NCBI GenBank assembly: GCA_002414905.1
Contig: DIAY01000014.1
Location: forward strand, 1-64,000
From: Holophagales bacterium UBA5066
Lineage (GTDB): Bacteria > Acidobacteriota > Thermoanaerobaculia > UBA5066
Direction: 5' to 3'
Length of the DNA stretch: 64,000 nucleotides
Within the stretch, counting starts at the first letter, position 1, and each line of letters starts with the position of its first letter. The notes under the pieces are model-generated. The model saw only the letters and a program-made list of their open reading frames with translations. It had not been told where the DNA came from and searched no databases. Both the position numbers and the translations under genes were made by a program. Below are positions 34,609-43,238 of the stretch, one piece after another.

Positions 34609-37038
34609 ATGAAGGCGACACGCGCCCTCGCCCTCGGCGCACTCGGCGCTTCACTGATCGCGATGGCCCTGCCTCGCTTCGAGGCGGCGCAGCCGCGGGG
34701 CCTCTCCATCACCCGGCCTCAGGCCGTCCGGATCGCCGACGTCGAAGCCCGCCGCCTCGGCATTCCGGTGGACAGGGCGTTCCGGACGGAGACCTGGGAA
34801 GAGAACCCCCTGCTCGAGCAGGAGCTCTCGAAGGACACTGCCGCCCGGCGGCGTCTCGCGACCGACGCCGTCGTCGGTCCCCGGCTCGGCGGCTTCCGCG
34901 TCACCTACTTCCGGCCGGGCCTCGAGAAGTTCCCGGAGTTCGGTTACGTCGTCGTCGGACTCCACGGCGGGATCCTCGGGGCGCGGACCCGGGCCCGCGC
35001 CGAGGAGAAAGGGGCGCAGCCTGCCATAGCCGACCTGCGCCTCGCCGCCGACCGCTTCGCCGCGTCCAGGGCCTTTCCGGGAGCACCCCGCCCCGAGTTC
35101 GACAGCGCGCGGCCCACCGTCCTCAGGGAGAGGACCGACCACATCTTCCGGTACCGCGTTCCTCACGCTGGCCCGCCCGAGACCGTTTCGTTCTTCCTGA
35201 ACGTCTACTTCGTCGGCGAACGTCTGTCCGGGTGGGACCTGTACGAGGAGTACCGCGACGGGCGTGCGTTCCGGTACGAGCTGGGCGGCAGCATCGTCAC
35301 CACGCTGCTGCGGTTCGTCTCCGTCTTCGGTCTCCTCTTTCTCCTCCTGGGGATCTTCCTGAAGAAGTACCACGCCGGAGAGGTAGGGGTCGGGACCGGC
35401 GCCTGGCTCTTCGGTGGCCAGCTCCTCCTCCTGCTGCTCGTCGACGTTTCGCTCTATCGAGCCCAGGGCTACGGGGTCGGCTTCGGCGGCACGGACGCCT
35501 TCCAGACGGCGGCAGCGCAGGCCGCGTTCCGGTTCCTCTTCTTCGACGTGCCGCTGGCGACACTGGTCTTCCTCTCGTGGTCGGTGGGCGAGAGCTACGC
35601 CCGCGAGCGTTGGGGCGACCGCCTCGCATCGTTCGACGCGCTCCTGCGGAGAGACCCGTTCAACGCGACGGTCGGAGGTTCGCTTCTCACCGGCCTCCTC
35701 GTCTCGCCCGCGGTCGCCGCGGCGGCGCTCGTCCCGTTCCTACCGTCGATCGCCCTCGGGAAGGCGGTTCCCGTTCTCGGCGACCTCTCGACTCTCGTCC
35801 TCTCGTCCGAGGCGGGTCCGGCGACGGCGGTCCTGGTGGCGCTGGGAAGCGCGATTCCCGTCGCCGTCGTGGCAATCCTCTTCGCCCTTTCGGCGTTCCA
35901 CCGCCGCCGGTTTCTCGTGCTCGGCTTCGTCGCGTCCGCCGTCATCGGCTCGGTCCTCGCGATCGGCCTCGCTCCCGTCGGTCCCGAGGTTCCCAGGTTC
36001 CTCCTCGGATTCGGAGCGCCGCTGGCGGCCGCAGGCGTCTTCATCGCTTCCGACCTCCTCGCCTCGGCCGTGTCGCTGTTCGGGGCGACGCTCCTTCTCG
36101 GGCTCCTTCCCCTCCTGCGCTCTTTCGAGGGGCCGGCGCTCCACGGCACGGCCGCGGCTCTCCTCGCACCCTTGCTCGTCCTTCTCGTCCTCGCGGTGGC
36201 GGGACTCGCCACGAAGCGGACCGTCCAGTACCGCTACGAGGACCTCGCGCCACACGTGAGGCGGATCGCCGAGCGCGAGCGGGTCAAGGCCGAGATCGAC
36301 GCCGCGAACCGCATCCAGGCGGCGCTCCTCCCGCCGAGCGACCCCAAGCTGCCGGGTGTCGTCGTCGCGTCCCACTACCGCGCCGCCACCGAGATCGGGG
36401 GCGACTACTTCGACTTCCTCCCGCTCTCCGAAGGTCGGCTCGGCCTCGCGTTCGGCGACGTCGCGGGCCACGGCCTCACGAGCGGTATCGTGATGGCGAT
36501 GGCGAAGTCGGCCCTCCTCGTCCAGACCGGGCACGACCCCTCGCCCGTCCGCGTCATGGAGGTGCTGAACGAGACGGTGAGGAAGACGGCGCCGAAGCGG
36601 ATGCTGATGACGTTCTTCTTCGGCGTCCTCGACCCACCCACCGGGACGCTCCGCTACTGCTCCGCCGGGCACCTCGACCCGTACGTCGTCCGCGCGGGAG
36701 GCGGGGCGGTCGAGCCCCTCTCCGCCTGGGGCTTCCCGCTCGGCGTGAAGCGGCGCGAGCCGTTCGTCGAGCACGTGTCGCAGCTCCACCCCGGCGACCG
36801 GCTCGTCCTCTACAGCGACGGTCTCATCGAGGCGCTCGACGACGACGGCGAGCCGTTCGGCTTCACGCGCTTCGAGGACGTCCTGCGCGACGCGGCGCGC
36901 GACGGCGCAAGCGAGATCCGCCACTCGCTCCTGGCGGCCGTGAAGCGGTTCACGCGCAACCGCCCGCCGGAGGACGACCAGACCCTCGTCGTCCTGTCGC
37001 TCAGCGCCGGACTGGCCACAGGCGAAGCGGCGGCCTGA
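34609..37038 (+). CDS. Membrane SpoIIE/RsbU-type protein phosphatase
   Basis: An 809-residue protein. An N-terminal signal/anchor (about residues 4-20) is followed by an extracytoplasmic region to about residue 225, then eight to ten TM segments (about 230-540) and a C-terminal PPM/SpoIIE phosphatase (about 565-800). Catalytic motifs: IGGDYFDF (G597 region), FGDVAGHGLTSGIVMAMAK, SAGH, YSDGL and EDDQTLVVL, all with the metal-binding Asp residues. Such proteins dephosphorylate anti-anti-sigma factors to start partner switching. The sensory half is not a recognised domain. It is a single gene in this window, with no RsbV/RsbW partners nearby. Confidence 0.9.
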   Translation: MKATRALALGALGASLIAMALPRFEAAQPRGLSITRPQAVRIADVEARRLGIPVDRAFRTETWEENPLLEQELSKDTAARRRLATDAVVGPRLGGFRVTYFRPGLEKFPEFGYVVVGLHGGILGARTRARAEEKGAQPAIADLRLAADRFAASRAFPGAPRPEFDSARPTVLRERTDHIFRYRVPHAGPPETVSFFLNVYFVGERLSGWDLYEEYRDGRAFRYELGGSIVTTLLRFVSVFGLLFLLLGIFLKKYHAGEVGVGTGAWLFGGQLLLLLLVDVSLYRAQGYGVGFGGTDAFQTAAAQAAFRFLFFDVPLATLVFLSWSVGESYARERWGDRLASFDALLRRDPFNATVGGSLLTGLLVSPAVAAAALVPFLPSIALGKAVPVLGDLSTLVLSSEAGPATAVLVALGSAIPVAVVAILFALSAFHRRRFLVLGFVASAVIGSVLAIGLAPVGPEVPRFLLGFGAPLAAAGVFIASDLLASAVSLFGATLLLGLLPLLRSFEGPALHGTAAALLAPLLVLLVLAVAGLATKRTVQYRYEDLAPHVRRIAERERVKAEIDAANRIQAALLPPSDPKLPGVVVASHYRAATEIGGDYFDFLPLSEGRLGLAFGDVAGHGLTSGIVMAMAKSALLVQTGHDPSPVRVMEVLNETVRKTAPKRMLMTFFFGVLDPPTGTLRYCSAGHLDPYVVRAGGGAVEPLSAWGFPLGVKRREPFVEHVSQLHPGDRLVLYSDGLIEALDDDGEPFGFTRFEDVLRDAARDGASEIRHSLLAAVKRFTRNRPPEDDQTLVVLSLSAGLATGEAAA

Positions 37039-37072
37039 GGACCGCGAGCACCCCGCCCGCCGGGGCCCGCCG

Positions 37073-37987
37073 TCAGGGCTCGCGCCGGGCCGCCCTGGCT
37101 TCCTCGAGCTCTTCGAGCGTCTTCGGCCAGTCGTCCTTCAGAAGGCGCGAGAGCGCACGGTCGGCCAGGAGTCTGCCGCCGGTCTGGCAGGTGGCGCAGT
37201 AGTTCGCCTCGTTGTCGGCGTAGACGAGGCGCTGCACCAGGTCGCCGCACGCGGGGCACGGCTTGCCGAACCTGCCGTGGACGGCGAAATCCGCGCGGAA
37301 GGCGGTCACCTTTTCGGGAAAGCGCTCCCCCGCCTCGGCGCGGAGGCGCGCGAGCCACGAGGCGAGCGTCGTCCGCGTCGCCGCGTGGAGGCAGGCCACG
37401 TCTTCATCCGCGAGCTTTCGCGTGAGCGCGAAGGGCGACATTCGCGCTGCATGGAGGATCTCGTCGGAATACGCGTTCCCGATGCCGCTGAAGAGGCGCG
37501 GGTCCGTCAGCGCGCGCTTGACGGTGTGGCTCTCGGATCGGAGGGCCGCGGCGAACACGGCGACGCCAGCCTCGAGCGGCTCGACTCCGCCGCGCGAGAG
37601 GGCCGCGAGCTCGTCCTGGGTCGCGACGACGTGGAGGGCCGCCTTCTTCTTCGGGCTCGCCTCGGTCAGCAGGAGCGTCGCACCCGGGACGTCAAAGGCG
37701 GCGAGGCCGACCTTCTTCGGCACCGGCGCACGCGCCGCGTCCTTCCAGTGGAAGCGCCCCGCGATCATCAGGTGGACGACGAGGAACGGCCCGCCGTCGA
37801 GCTCGAAGACGACTCTCTTCCCGAGCCTCCGGAACCCGCGGATCGTCTTCCCTTCGGCGGCCGAAAGCGGCGGAACAACCGTCCGGAGGAGGAACGGCGA
37901 GACGACGCGGACCTTCTCGAGCGTCCGCCCCGCGAGCTTCCGGGTCAGGTGCTCGACGTAGAGCGCGACGTCGGGGAGCTCGGGCAC
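37073..37987 (-). CDS. Fpg/Nei-family DNA glycosylase/AP lyase
   Basis: A 304-residue base-excision enzyme. It begins MPELPDV, so the catalytic Pro and Glu are present once Met is removed. The beta-elimination lysine lies in RRLGKRVVFEL, HLMIAGRF replaces the usual HLGMTGxF, and a C-terminal zinc finger (CPACG...CATCQ) is present, but the finger arginine of the GRSTYYC pattern reads DNEANYC. This matches a divergent branch of the family that lacks the canonical recognition arginine. The start follows the preceding stop by 1 bp, so it is likely co-transcribed with the two GIDE-like genes. Confidence 0.9.
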   Translation of the reverse strand: MPELPDVALYVEHLTRKLAGRTLEKVRVVSPFLLRTVVPPLSAAEGKTIRGFRRLGKRVVFELDGGPFLVVHLMIAGRFHWKDAARAPVPKKVGLAAFDVPGATLLLTEASPKKKAALHVVATQDELAALSRGGVEPLEAGVAVFAAALRSESHTVKRALTDPRLFSGIGNAYSDEILHAARMSPFALTRKLADEDVACLHAATRTTLASWLARLRAEAGERFPEKVTAFRADFAVHGRFGKPCPACGDLVQRLVYADNEANYCATCQTGGRLLADRALSRLLKDDWPKTLEELEEARAARREP

Positions 37988-37988
37988 G

Positions 37989-38900
37989 TCACTTCGGTGC
38001 CTTCGTCAGGACGAACCAGATGATCGCGTGCGCGAAGCCTGCCCACACGAGGGCAAATGCGAGAACTCCCCACGGCCTCTTCTCGGAATGCGCCACCATC
38101 GCCGCCCCGCCCCCGGGGAGGAGCCGGACAATGACCGACTTCCCGCGGAGCTTCGGCACCAGGCCCCCCTTCGCGGCGTCCCAGAGCCCGATCGCGGTGA
38201 CCGTCTCGCCCGGGGCGATCACCTTCTCCGTCAGGGTGCACGCCGCGAGGTCCGACGCGGTGGCCGCTTTCGTCCGCATGTCCTTCCGGACCGTTCCGTC
38301 GTCGTCGGACATGGCGTCGTCCATCAACGAGAGCATCGCGCCGAGCTTCGCGAGCCCCATCTGGGTGAACTCGGTCGACCCGACGTACCGGATCGCGCGC
38401 TCGGCGTCCTCGAGGTCTTTCATCTCCTTCTCGGGGAACTCTTCCAGGAGGCTGAAGCCGAGGAGGTGGACGTCGCCCCGGTTCGAGCGGATGACCGAAG
38501 GGCTGAGGGCGAAGCCGGCGACCGTCGAGCCGCCGGGACGTTCGTGGCCCCTGGAATCGACCGTGGCCGGGTTCTTCGCGTTGTACTCGTAGGCGACACA
38601 GGGCCGTCCGCTGAAGGGCGCTTCCAGCGTTGCCCCGAGCGGCTCGATCGGCCCCCAGACCGCCTCCTCCTTCCCGTCCTCGAGGGGAAGGCCCTGCTCG
38701 GCGCGCTTCAGCGCCCCCGAGTCACCCGAGCCGAACATCACCGCCTTCACCTGGGAGACGACCATGACGAGGCCGAGCGAGCCGAAGCCGGCGAGGATCA
38801 GCGCCGGAAGGGTCTCGATCTTTCCCCAGAGGAGGTAGAGATAGCCTCCGAAGAGGCCGAGGAGGACGACTGTGGCGATTGTGCAGCCCTTCTTGATCAT
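37989..38900 (-). CDS. GIDE-domain-like membrane protein, copy A (303 aa)
   Basis: Two N-terminal TM segments (about residues 5-25 and 30-55), a soluble middle, and a C-terminal TM (about 270-298). The middle has APFSGRPCVAYEY (about residue 95) and EKVIAPGETVTAIGLW (about residue 230), matching the pattern of the GIDE/MUL1 domain of mitochondrial E3 ligases, found without RING fingers in bacteria. It is a paralogue of the next gene upstream (38947). The function of bacterial GIDE-like proteins is not established. It lies 1 bp before the Fpg/Nei gene. Confidence 0.75.
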   Translation of the reverse strand: MIKKGCTIATVVLLGLFGGYLYLLWGKIETLPALILAGFGSLGLVMVVSQVKAVMFGSGDSGALKRAEQGLPLEDGKEEAVWGPIEPLGATLEAPFSGRPCVAYEYNAKNPATVDSRGHERPGGSTVAGFALSPSVIRSNRGDVHLLGFSLLEEFPEKEMKDLEDAERAIRYVGSTEFTQMGLAKLGAMLSLMDDAMSDDDGTVRKDMRTKAATASDLAACTLTEKVIAPGETVTAIGLWDAAKGGLVPKLRGKSVIVRLLPGGGAAMVAHSEKRPWGVLAFALVWAGFAHAIIWFVLTKAPK

Positions 38901-38946
38901 GGGGATGTCTCCTTGGCGCGTTCCAGTGCGCGCTCCATCGACGGCT

Positions 38947-39840
38947 TCACCCTCGTATGGCCCGGTAGAGGACCAGGCCGATCCCCGGCACGTTCAGGAG
39001 GAAGGCGACCGGGATCGCCTTCGCGAGCTTCCGCTGCCAGTTGGAGGTCACGAAGTGCCCGAGGGCGAGCCCGTGACCCGGGATCAGCCGGACGTGCTTC
39101 GCGTCGAGCCATCGCGCCGAGAGGAGACCCTGACGCGTCGCCGACCAGGTCCCAACCGCTGCCACCTCGGTGCCCGGAGGAACGATCCACTCGTTTGCCT
39201 TCAGGGACTGGAGGTCGGGCGTCTCCCTCTCGTCGACGAAGACGGTCTCGAGGGCCGCCGAGCCGTCCGGCTCCCTCCGGTCCTTCGGGAGTGGCCCCAG
39301 TCCGCTCTCTCGAGCGACCTCCTTCAGCCTCTGCCAGACCTCGGGACCGCGCACGAGCCGCAGGCCGAACGCTTCCAGCCCTGGCCACCCGAAGAGAGCG
39401 ACGTCGCCGCGTGCCGACCGGATCGCGACGTGGGCCAGCCCCTTTCCCGACGCGACGACCACCCGTCGCGTCTCCTCTTCCTCGTCCTCGCCCTTCCCGA
39501 CGACCTTCGCGAACGACGCCTCGAATGCCCAGGCGACACAGGGCCTCCCCGTCAGCGGCGCCTTGAGCGTCGGCCCGCGCAGAACGAGAGGCCCGCTTGC
39601 GGCCTCGAGGGACCCGTCCCGTGGCGACAGTCCCTTCGCCTCGCGATCGAGCGCGGCCGCGTGCGCACGCTCCGTCCTTCTCAGGACGATCGCCCCTACG
39701 AACAGAGTGGCCCCGGCCGCTCCGGCAAAAGCCGCGATCGGCGCGACGTCTCCGAAAGCGGATCCCCACAGGAGGACCAACCAGGCGCCTAAGACCGTCA
39801 CGAAGACCGCCGTCAGGAGAGCGGTGAACCTCGATTTCAT
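38947..39840 (-). CDS. GIDE-domain-like membrane protein, copy B (297 aa)
   Basis: Same layout as its neighbour at 37989: two N-terminal TM segments, APLTGRPCVAWAFE (about residue 95) with the GRPCVA core shared with copy A, WIVPPGTEVAAVGTW near residue 225, and a C-terminal TM. The strings common to both copies (GRPCVA; RSxRGDV; a Gly-containing V-x-x-x-G-x-W segment) show tandem duplication, now well diverged. The 46-bp gap and order suggest one operon with copy A and the Fpg gene. Function unknown. Confidence 0.75.
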   Translation of the reverse strand: MKSRFTALLTAVFVTVLGAWLVLLWGSAFGDVAPIAAFAGAAGATLFVGAIVLRRTERAHAAALDREAKGLSPRDGSLEAASGPLVLRGPTLKAPLTGRPCVAWAFEASFAKVVGKGEDEEEETRRVVVASGKGLAHVAIRSARGDVALFGWPGLEAFGLRLVRGPEVWQRLKEVARESGLGPLPKDRREPDGSAALETVFVDERETPDLQSLKANEWIVPPGTEVAAVGTWSATRQGLLSARWLDAKHVRLIPGHGLALGHFVTSNWQRKLAKAIPVAFLLNVPGIGLVLYRAIRG

Positions 39841-39910
39841 GGTTGTTGGCGGCGGAGTCTACCCGCTCGGCATACTCTTTCGCAGGCGGCCGCGGCCGCG
39901 GGAGGACGCC

Positions 39911-40915
39911 ATGGAATATCGAAACCTCGGACGCTCGGGTCTGAAAGTCTCGCCGCTCTGCCTTGGAACGATGATGCTCGGCCGCTGGGGGAACACGGAC
40001 GAAGCCGAGTGCGTGAGGATGATCCACCGCGCGCTCGACGCGGGGATCACGTTCATCGACACGTCGAACAACTACGGCGAGGGCTCGTCGGAGGAGATCG
40101 TCGGCAAGGCGCTCGCGGGGCGGCGAAGTCAGGCCGTCCTCGCGACGAAGGTCTGGGCGCCGATGGGTCCCGGGCCGAACGAGAAGGGGCTCTCGAGGAA
40201 GGCGATCCAGGAGCAGGTGGAGGCGAGCCTGAGGCGTCTCGGCACCGACGTCATCGACCTCTACCAGATCCATCGCCCTGACCGGACGACGCCGTGGGAC
40301 GAGACGCTCTCGACGCTGACCGACCTCGTGAGGCAGGGGAAGGTCCGCTACGTCGGCTGCTCGACGAGCCACGCGACCGACACTTCAGTCAGCCCCTGGA
40401 CTCTCCGCCTCGAGGCCTGGGAGATCGTCGAAACGCTCTGGCTCTCCGAGAAGCATGGCTTCGAGCGGTGGACCTCGCTCCAGCCTCCGTACTCGATCCT
40501 CCGCCGGACGATGGAAGCCGAGCACTTCCCGATGACGCAGCGCTTCGGCATCGGGAACATGGTCTGGAGCCCGCTCGAGGGCGGCTGGCTCGCCGGCAAG
40601 TACCGGAAAGGGCACGAAAACCCTCTCGACACGCCTCGTGCCGTCAAGTGGGTCGGAGACCTCGACAACCCGAAATTCGCGCACCGCCTGGACGTCGTCG
40701 AGGAGCTGCTGAAGCTGGCGGAAGGGAAAGGGACGACCCTCGCCTGCTTCGCCCTGAAGTGGACTCTGCGGCACCCCGCCGTGACCGCGACGATCATCGG
40801 GCCGCGGACGATGGAGCAGCTCGAAGACGCGATCGCCTCGCTCGAGATCCAGGTTTCGGACGAGGAAGCCGCCCGTGTAGATGCGCTCGTCCCTCCGGGG
40901 ACGAGCGCGCTGTAA
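39911..40915 (+). CDS. Aldo/keto reductase (334 aa)
   Basis: The start at 39911 follows GGAGGA; an upstream extension would run through the opposite gene. The (beta/alpha)8 AKR signatures are present: GLKVSPLCLGTMMLG, DTSNNYGEGSSEEIVG with Asp and catalytic Tyr, ATKVW with catalytic Lys and LYQIHRPD with catalytic His. Cofactor NADPH. Members of this group reduce a broad set of aldehydes and sugars, so the natural substrate cannot be told. It is monocistronic and its 3' end contains a terminator-like hairpin. Confidence 0.92.
   Translation: MEYRNLGRSGLKVSPLCLGTMMLGRWGNTDEAECVRMIHRALDAGITFIDTSNNYGEGSSEEIVGKALAGRRSQAVLATKVWAPMGPGPNEKGLSRKAIQEQVEASLRRLGTDVIDLYQIHRPDRTTPWDETLSTLTDLVRQGKVRYVGCSTSHATDTSVSPWTLRLEAWEIVETLWLSEKHGFERWTSLQPPYSILRRTMEAEHFPMTQRFGIGNMVWSPLEGGWLAGKYRKGHENPLDTPRAVKWVGDLDNPKFAHRLDVVEELLKLAEGKGTTLACFALKWTLRHPAVTATIIGPRTMEQLEDAIASLEIQVSDEEAARVDALVPPGTSAL
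40883..40908 (+). terminator. Terminator-like hairpin at the end of the aldo/keto reductase gene
   Basis: Perfect 11-bp stem (40883-40893 with 40898-40908) and TCCG loop, lying inside the last codons of the gene. A second inverted repeat, TGTAACG/CGTTACA (40911-40935), follows immediately. No T-run. It may end transcription of both convergent genes. Confidence 0.5.
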
Positions 40916-40956
40916 CGGGCGTCACAGACGTTACAGTCGACGGCGGCTCGCGACCT

Positions 40957-42027
40957 CTAACCGGATGCGGGAGGAGTCCCTCCGGGCGCCCCGCCCGGCC
41001 CGGAACCGCCAGCGGGGCGGCTTCCCCCGCGCCCGCGGCGGCGGCGCCTCCTGCTGCCACCGTCGCGAACGGCGCCCCCGTTCGCCGCGCCGGCAGCCAC
41101 GTCGCCGCGCGGCGGCGACATCTGGGGGCGCGGTGCCTGGGGACTCTGTTCGATGGGGCGAGGCGCACTCCCGGCTCCCCCGTCTCCCTCGGTGCGGGGA
41201 CGCTCCGGTTGGGGACGGTCGCCGTGGGGGCGTTCGCCACGGGGCCGTTGGTTCCTCGGGCGTTCGCCGCGTGGACGTTGTGCGCCCGGCCCCGGACCCG
41301 CCTGCCGGGGACCGTCCTGCCGGGGTCCAGCCTGCGAGGCGGCCGCTGGTGCCGGAATCGCGGCTTCTCCGCGCGGAGCCCCCTGGAGCGCACCCTCGGC
41401 TTTCCCGCCCCGGCCTCGGCCCCGGCGCCTCTTCTTTGCGCGTCCGTCCGCCTCTGCAGCGCCGCTCCTTGGCGGCTGGGCGGGTGGATGGACCTCGCCG
41501 CCGCGCGGGCGCGCCTTCTCCCTTTGAGCCCTGCGGCGGGCTTCGTCGACTTCCCGCTGGCGGCGCTTTTCCGCCTGTCGTTTTTCTTCTTCGGCCCGCC
41601 GGGCCGCCTCGCGGGCGGCCTCTTCCACTTTCCAGGCGGCGTCGATCTCGTCCGCCTCGGCCCTCTCCTCGTCCGAGAGGACGGACCGGAATGCGATGAC
41701 GATCTCGGCATTTCCCGCCTGGGCGCGGATTGCCTCGACGAGCCGATCCCTCACCGGCGTGTGCGCCTCGCCGGCGACGAGCGGCACGGCGGCGCGTTCC
41801 GCCAGGACCATACGGGTGAAGAAGACCTGCTTCTCCTCGTCCGGCTCCGAACCCTTCACGGTGAGGACGTAGAAGTCGCGGTCGTGGTCGAAGTCGTTCC
41901 CGACCATCCGGAAACGGGGCAGCGCCTCGTGCACGAGCTCGGCAAGGATCTCGAGGTACTTTTCTCCGAGCTCCCAGGTCTGCTCCATGGAGACGACCCG
42001 GTCCCGAAACATCTTCGGCATCGCCAT
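40957..42027 (-). CDS. Disordered Arg/Gly/Pro-rich putative RNA-binding protein
   Basis: A 356-residue protein starting at the ATG 42027 (a second ATG two codons later also fits). Residues 1-130 form a folded domain (LGEKYLEILAELVHEALPRF; VLTVKGSEPDEEKQVFF) that I do not recognise. A charged helical stretch follows (about 130-175). Residues about 175-356 are low-complexity: Arg-Gly, Arg-Pro and Glu-Arg-Pro-Arg repeats and an RRRRRRGRGG run near the end. RGG-like tails bind RNA non-specifically in known proteins such as the C-terminal regions of RNase E. An RNA role is an inference. Convergent with the aldo/keto reductase. Confidence 0.7.
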   Translation of the reverse strand: MAMPKMFRDRVVSMEQTWELGEKYLEILAELVHEALPRFRMVGNDFDHDRDFYVLTVKGSEPDEEKQVFFTRMVLAERAAVPLVAGEAHTPVRDRLVEAIRAQAGNAEIVIAFRSVLSDEERAEADEIDAAWKVEEAAREAARRAEEEKRQAEKRRQREVDEARRRAQREKARPRGGEVHPPAQPPRSGAAEADGRAKKRRRGRGRGGKAEGALQGAPRGEAAIPAPAAASQAGPRQDGPRQAGPGPGAQRPRGERPRNQRPRGERPHGDRPQPERPRTEGDGGAGSAPRPIEQSPQAPRPQMSPPRGDVAAGAANGGAVRDGGSRRRRRRGRGGSRPAGGSGPGGAPGGTPPASG

Positions 42028-42100
42028 TCGCGGTGGTCCTCGTCCGCGCGCGTCGGGCGCGCGGGGTCGGCAGGAGTCTAGCCGGTCCCTCCGGAAGCCG

Positions 42101-43225
42101 TCAGGACCCGATCCCGCCGAGCGAGAGGATGGCCCGCGCGTGCGCCTCCGGACTGAACCGGGCTCCGAGCGCGGCGGCTCCCGCCGTGAGGCGGTCCGCC
42201 AGTCCCTCGCGGACGAAGCGGAGCAGGGCCGCGGTGAGGGCGCCGGCGTCGCCGGGAGGAACGAGAAGACCGGATACCCCTTCTTCGACGACGACCGCGA
42301 GTCCCGGGACGTCCGACCCGATGACGGGCCTCTGGTGGGCCACGGCGTCCGCGGCGATCCCGGAGCCGGTCGCGTGGCGGTAGGGGCAGACAACGGCATC
42401 GCAGGCGTCGAAGAGGAGGCCGCGCTCTTCGGCCGCGAGGAACCGGAGGAAAAGGCGGACCCCGGGTGGAGCGGGGCGGGAGGCGAGGAGCTTCGCCTCG
42501 CCCCACGGCTCTCCCGCGAGGAGGAGCACCGCATCGCGTTGAGCGCGCCTCACCCCTTCGAACGCCTCGAGAAGGACGTCCCACCCCTTGTAGGGGCGCA
42601 GGAGGCCGCTGAAAAGGAAGACTGGTGCGTCCGGCGGGAGGTCGAGGCGCGCGCGCGCCTCGCCTCTCGGAACGATCAGGGCCGGTTCCGACGGGTGGGG
42701 CACGAGGGCGGCTCGCGCCTCGGGCACCTCGCGCCGCGCCGTCGCGAGGTCGCCGGCGTTCTGGACCGCGAGGACGTCGGCCCGCCGGAGCGCGAGGCGG
42801 GCGAGCGCCCTGCGGGGCGCCCCCGCCTCGTGGTCCGCGAGGTTGTGGCAGAGAAGGAGGCGGACGGCGTCCGGCGCCTCGGCCCGGTGCGAGGAGAGGA
42901 AGACGGAGAGGTGGGGCGCAAAGACCGAGGTCCAGAAGGCCGCCGCCGCGAGCCGTGCTCCCCGCTGGGCTGCGAGCTCGGCTGCGCGCCGGAACGAGAG
43001 CGGGTTGAAGCCGTCGAGGAGCGCGGCGACCTCGAGGTCGGCAGGAAACGCACCCTCGCCGCGGTCCGCCACGCCCGGGTAGAGCGATCGCGGGTACATC
43101 CTCGCGAAGGTGATCACGAGCGGCGGCACGCCGAGGCTCGCCATTGCGCGCGCGAGCCTCACGGTCTGGTCGGCGATGCCGCTTCGCCAGGGAGGCACCG
43201 GGCCGAGAAGGACGACCCTCGTCAT
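42101..43225 (-). CDS. GT4-family glycosyltransferase (GT-B fold)
   Basis: A 374-residue GT-B enzyme. The N-terminal domain begins with VVLLGPVPPWRSGIADQTVR, a family-typical nucleotide-binding loop. The C-terminal domain carries FLFSGLLRPYKGWDVLLEAF, and the E-x7-E-like segment is read as CPYRHATGSGIAADAVAHQR, so it lacks the usual second glutamate pattern of retaining GT4 enzymes. The next gene upstream, an RlmI-like methyltransferase, ends 13 bp away on the same strand. Sugar donor and acceptor unknown. Confidence 0.82.
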   Translation of the reverse strand: MTRVVLLGPVPPWRSGIADQTVRLARAMASLGVPPLVITFARMYPRSLYPGVADRGEGAFPADLEVAALLDGFNPLSFRRAAELAAQRGARLAAAAFWTSVFAPHLSVFLSSHRAEAPDAVRLLLCHNLADHEAGAPRRALARLALRRADVLAVQNAGDLATARREVPEARAALVPHPSEPALIVPRGEARARLDLPPDAPVFLFSGLLRPYKGWDVLLEAFEGVRRAQRDAVLLLAGEPWGEAKLLASRPAPPGVRLFLRFLAAEERGLLFDACDAVVCPYRHATGSGIAADAVAHQRPVIGSDVPGLAVVVEEGVSGLLVPPGDAGALTAALLRFVREGLADRLTAGAAALGARFSPEAHARAILSLGGIGS

Positions 43226-43238
43226 TTCGCGTCCCGCT

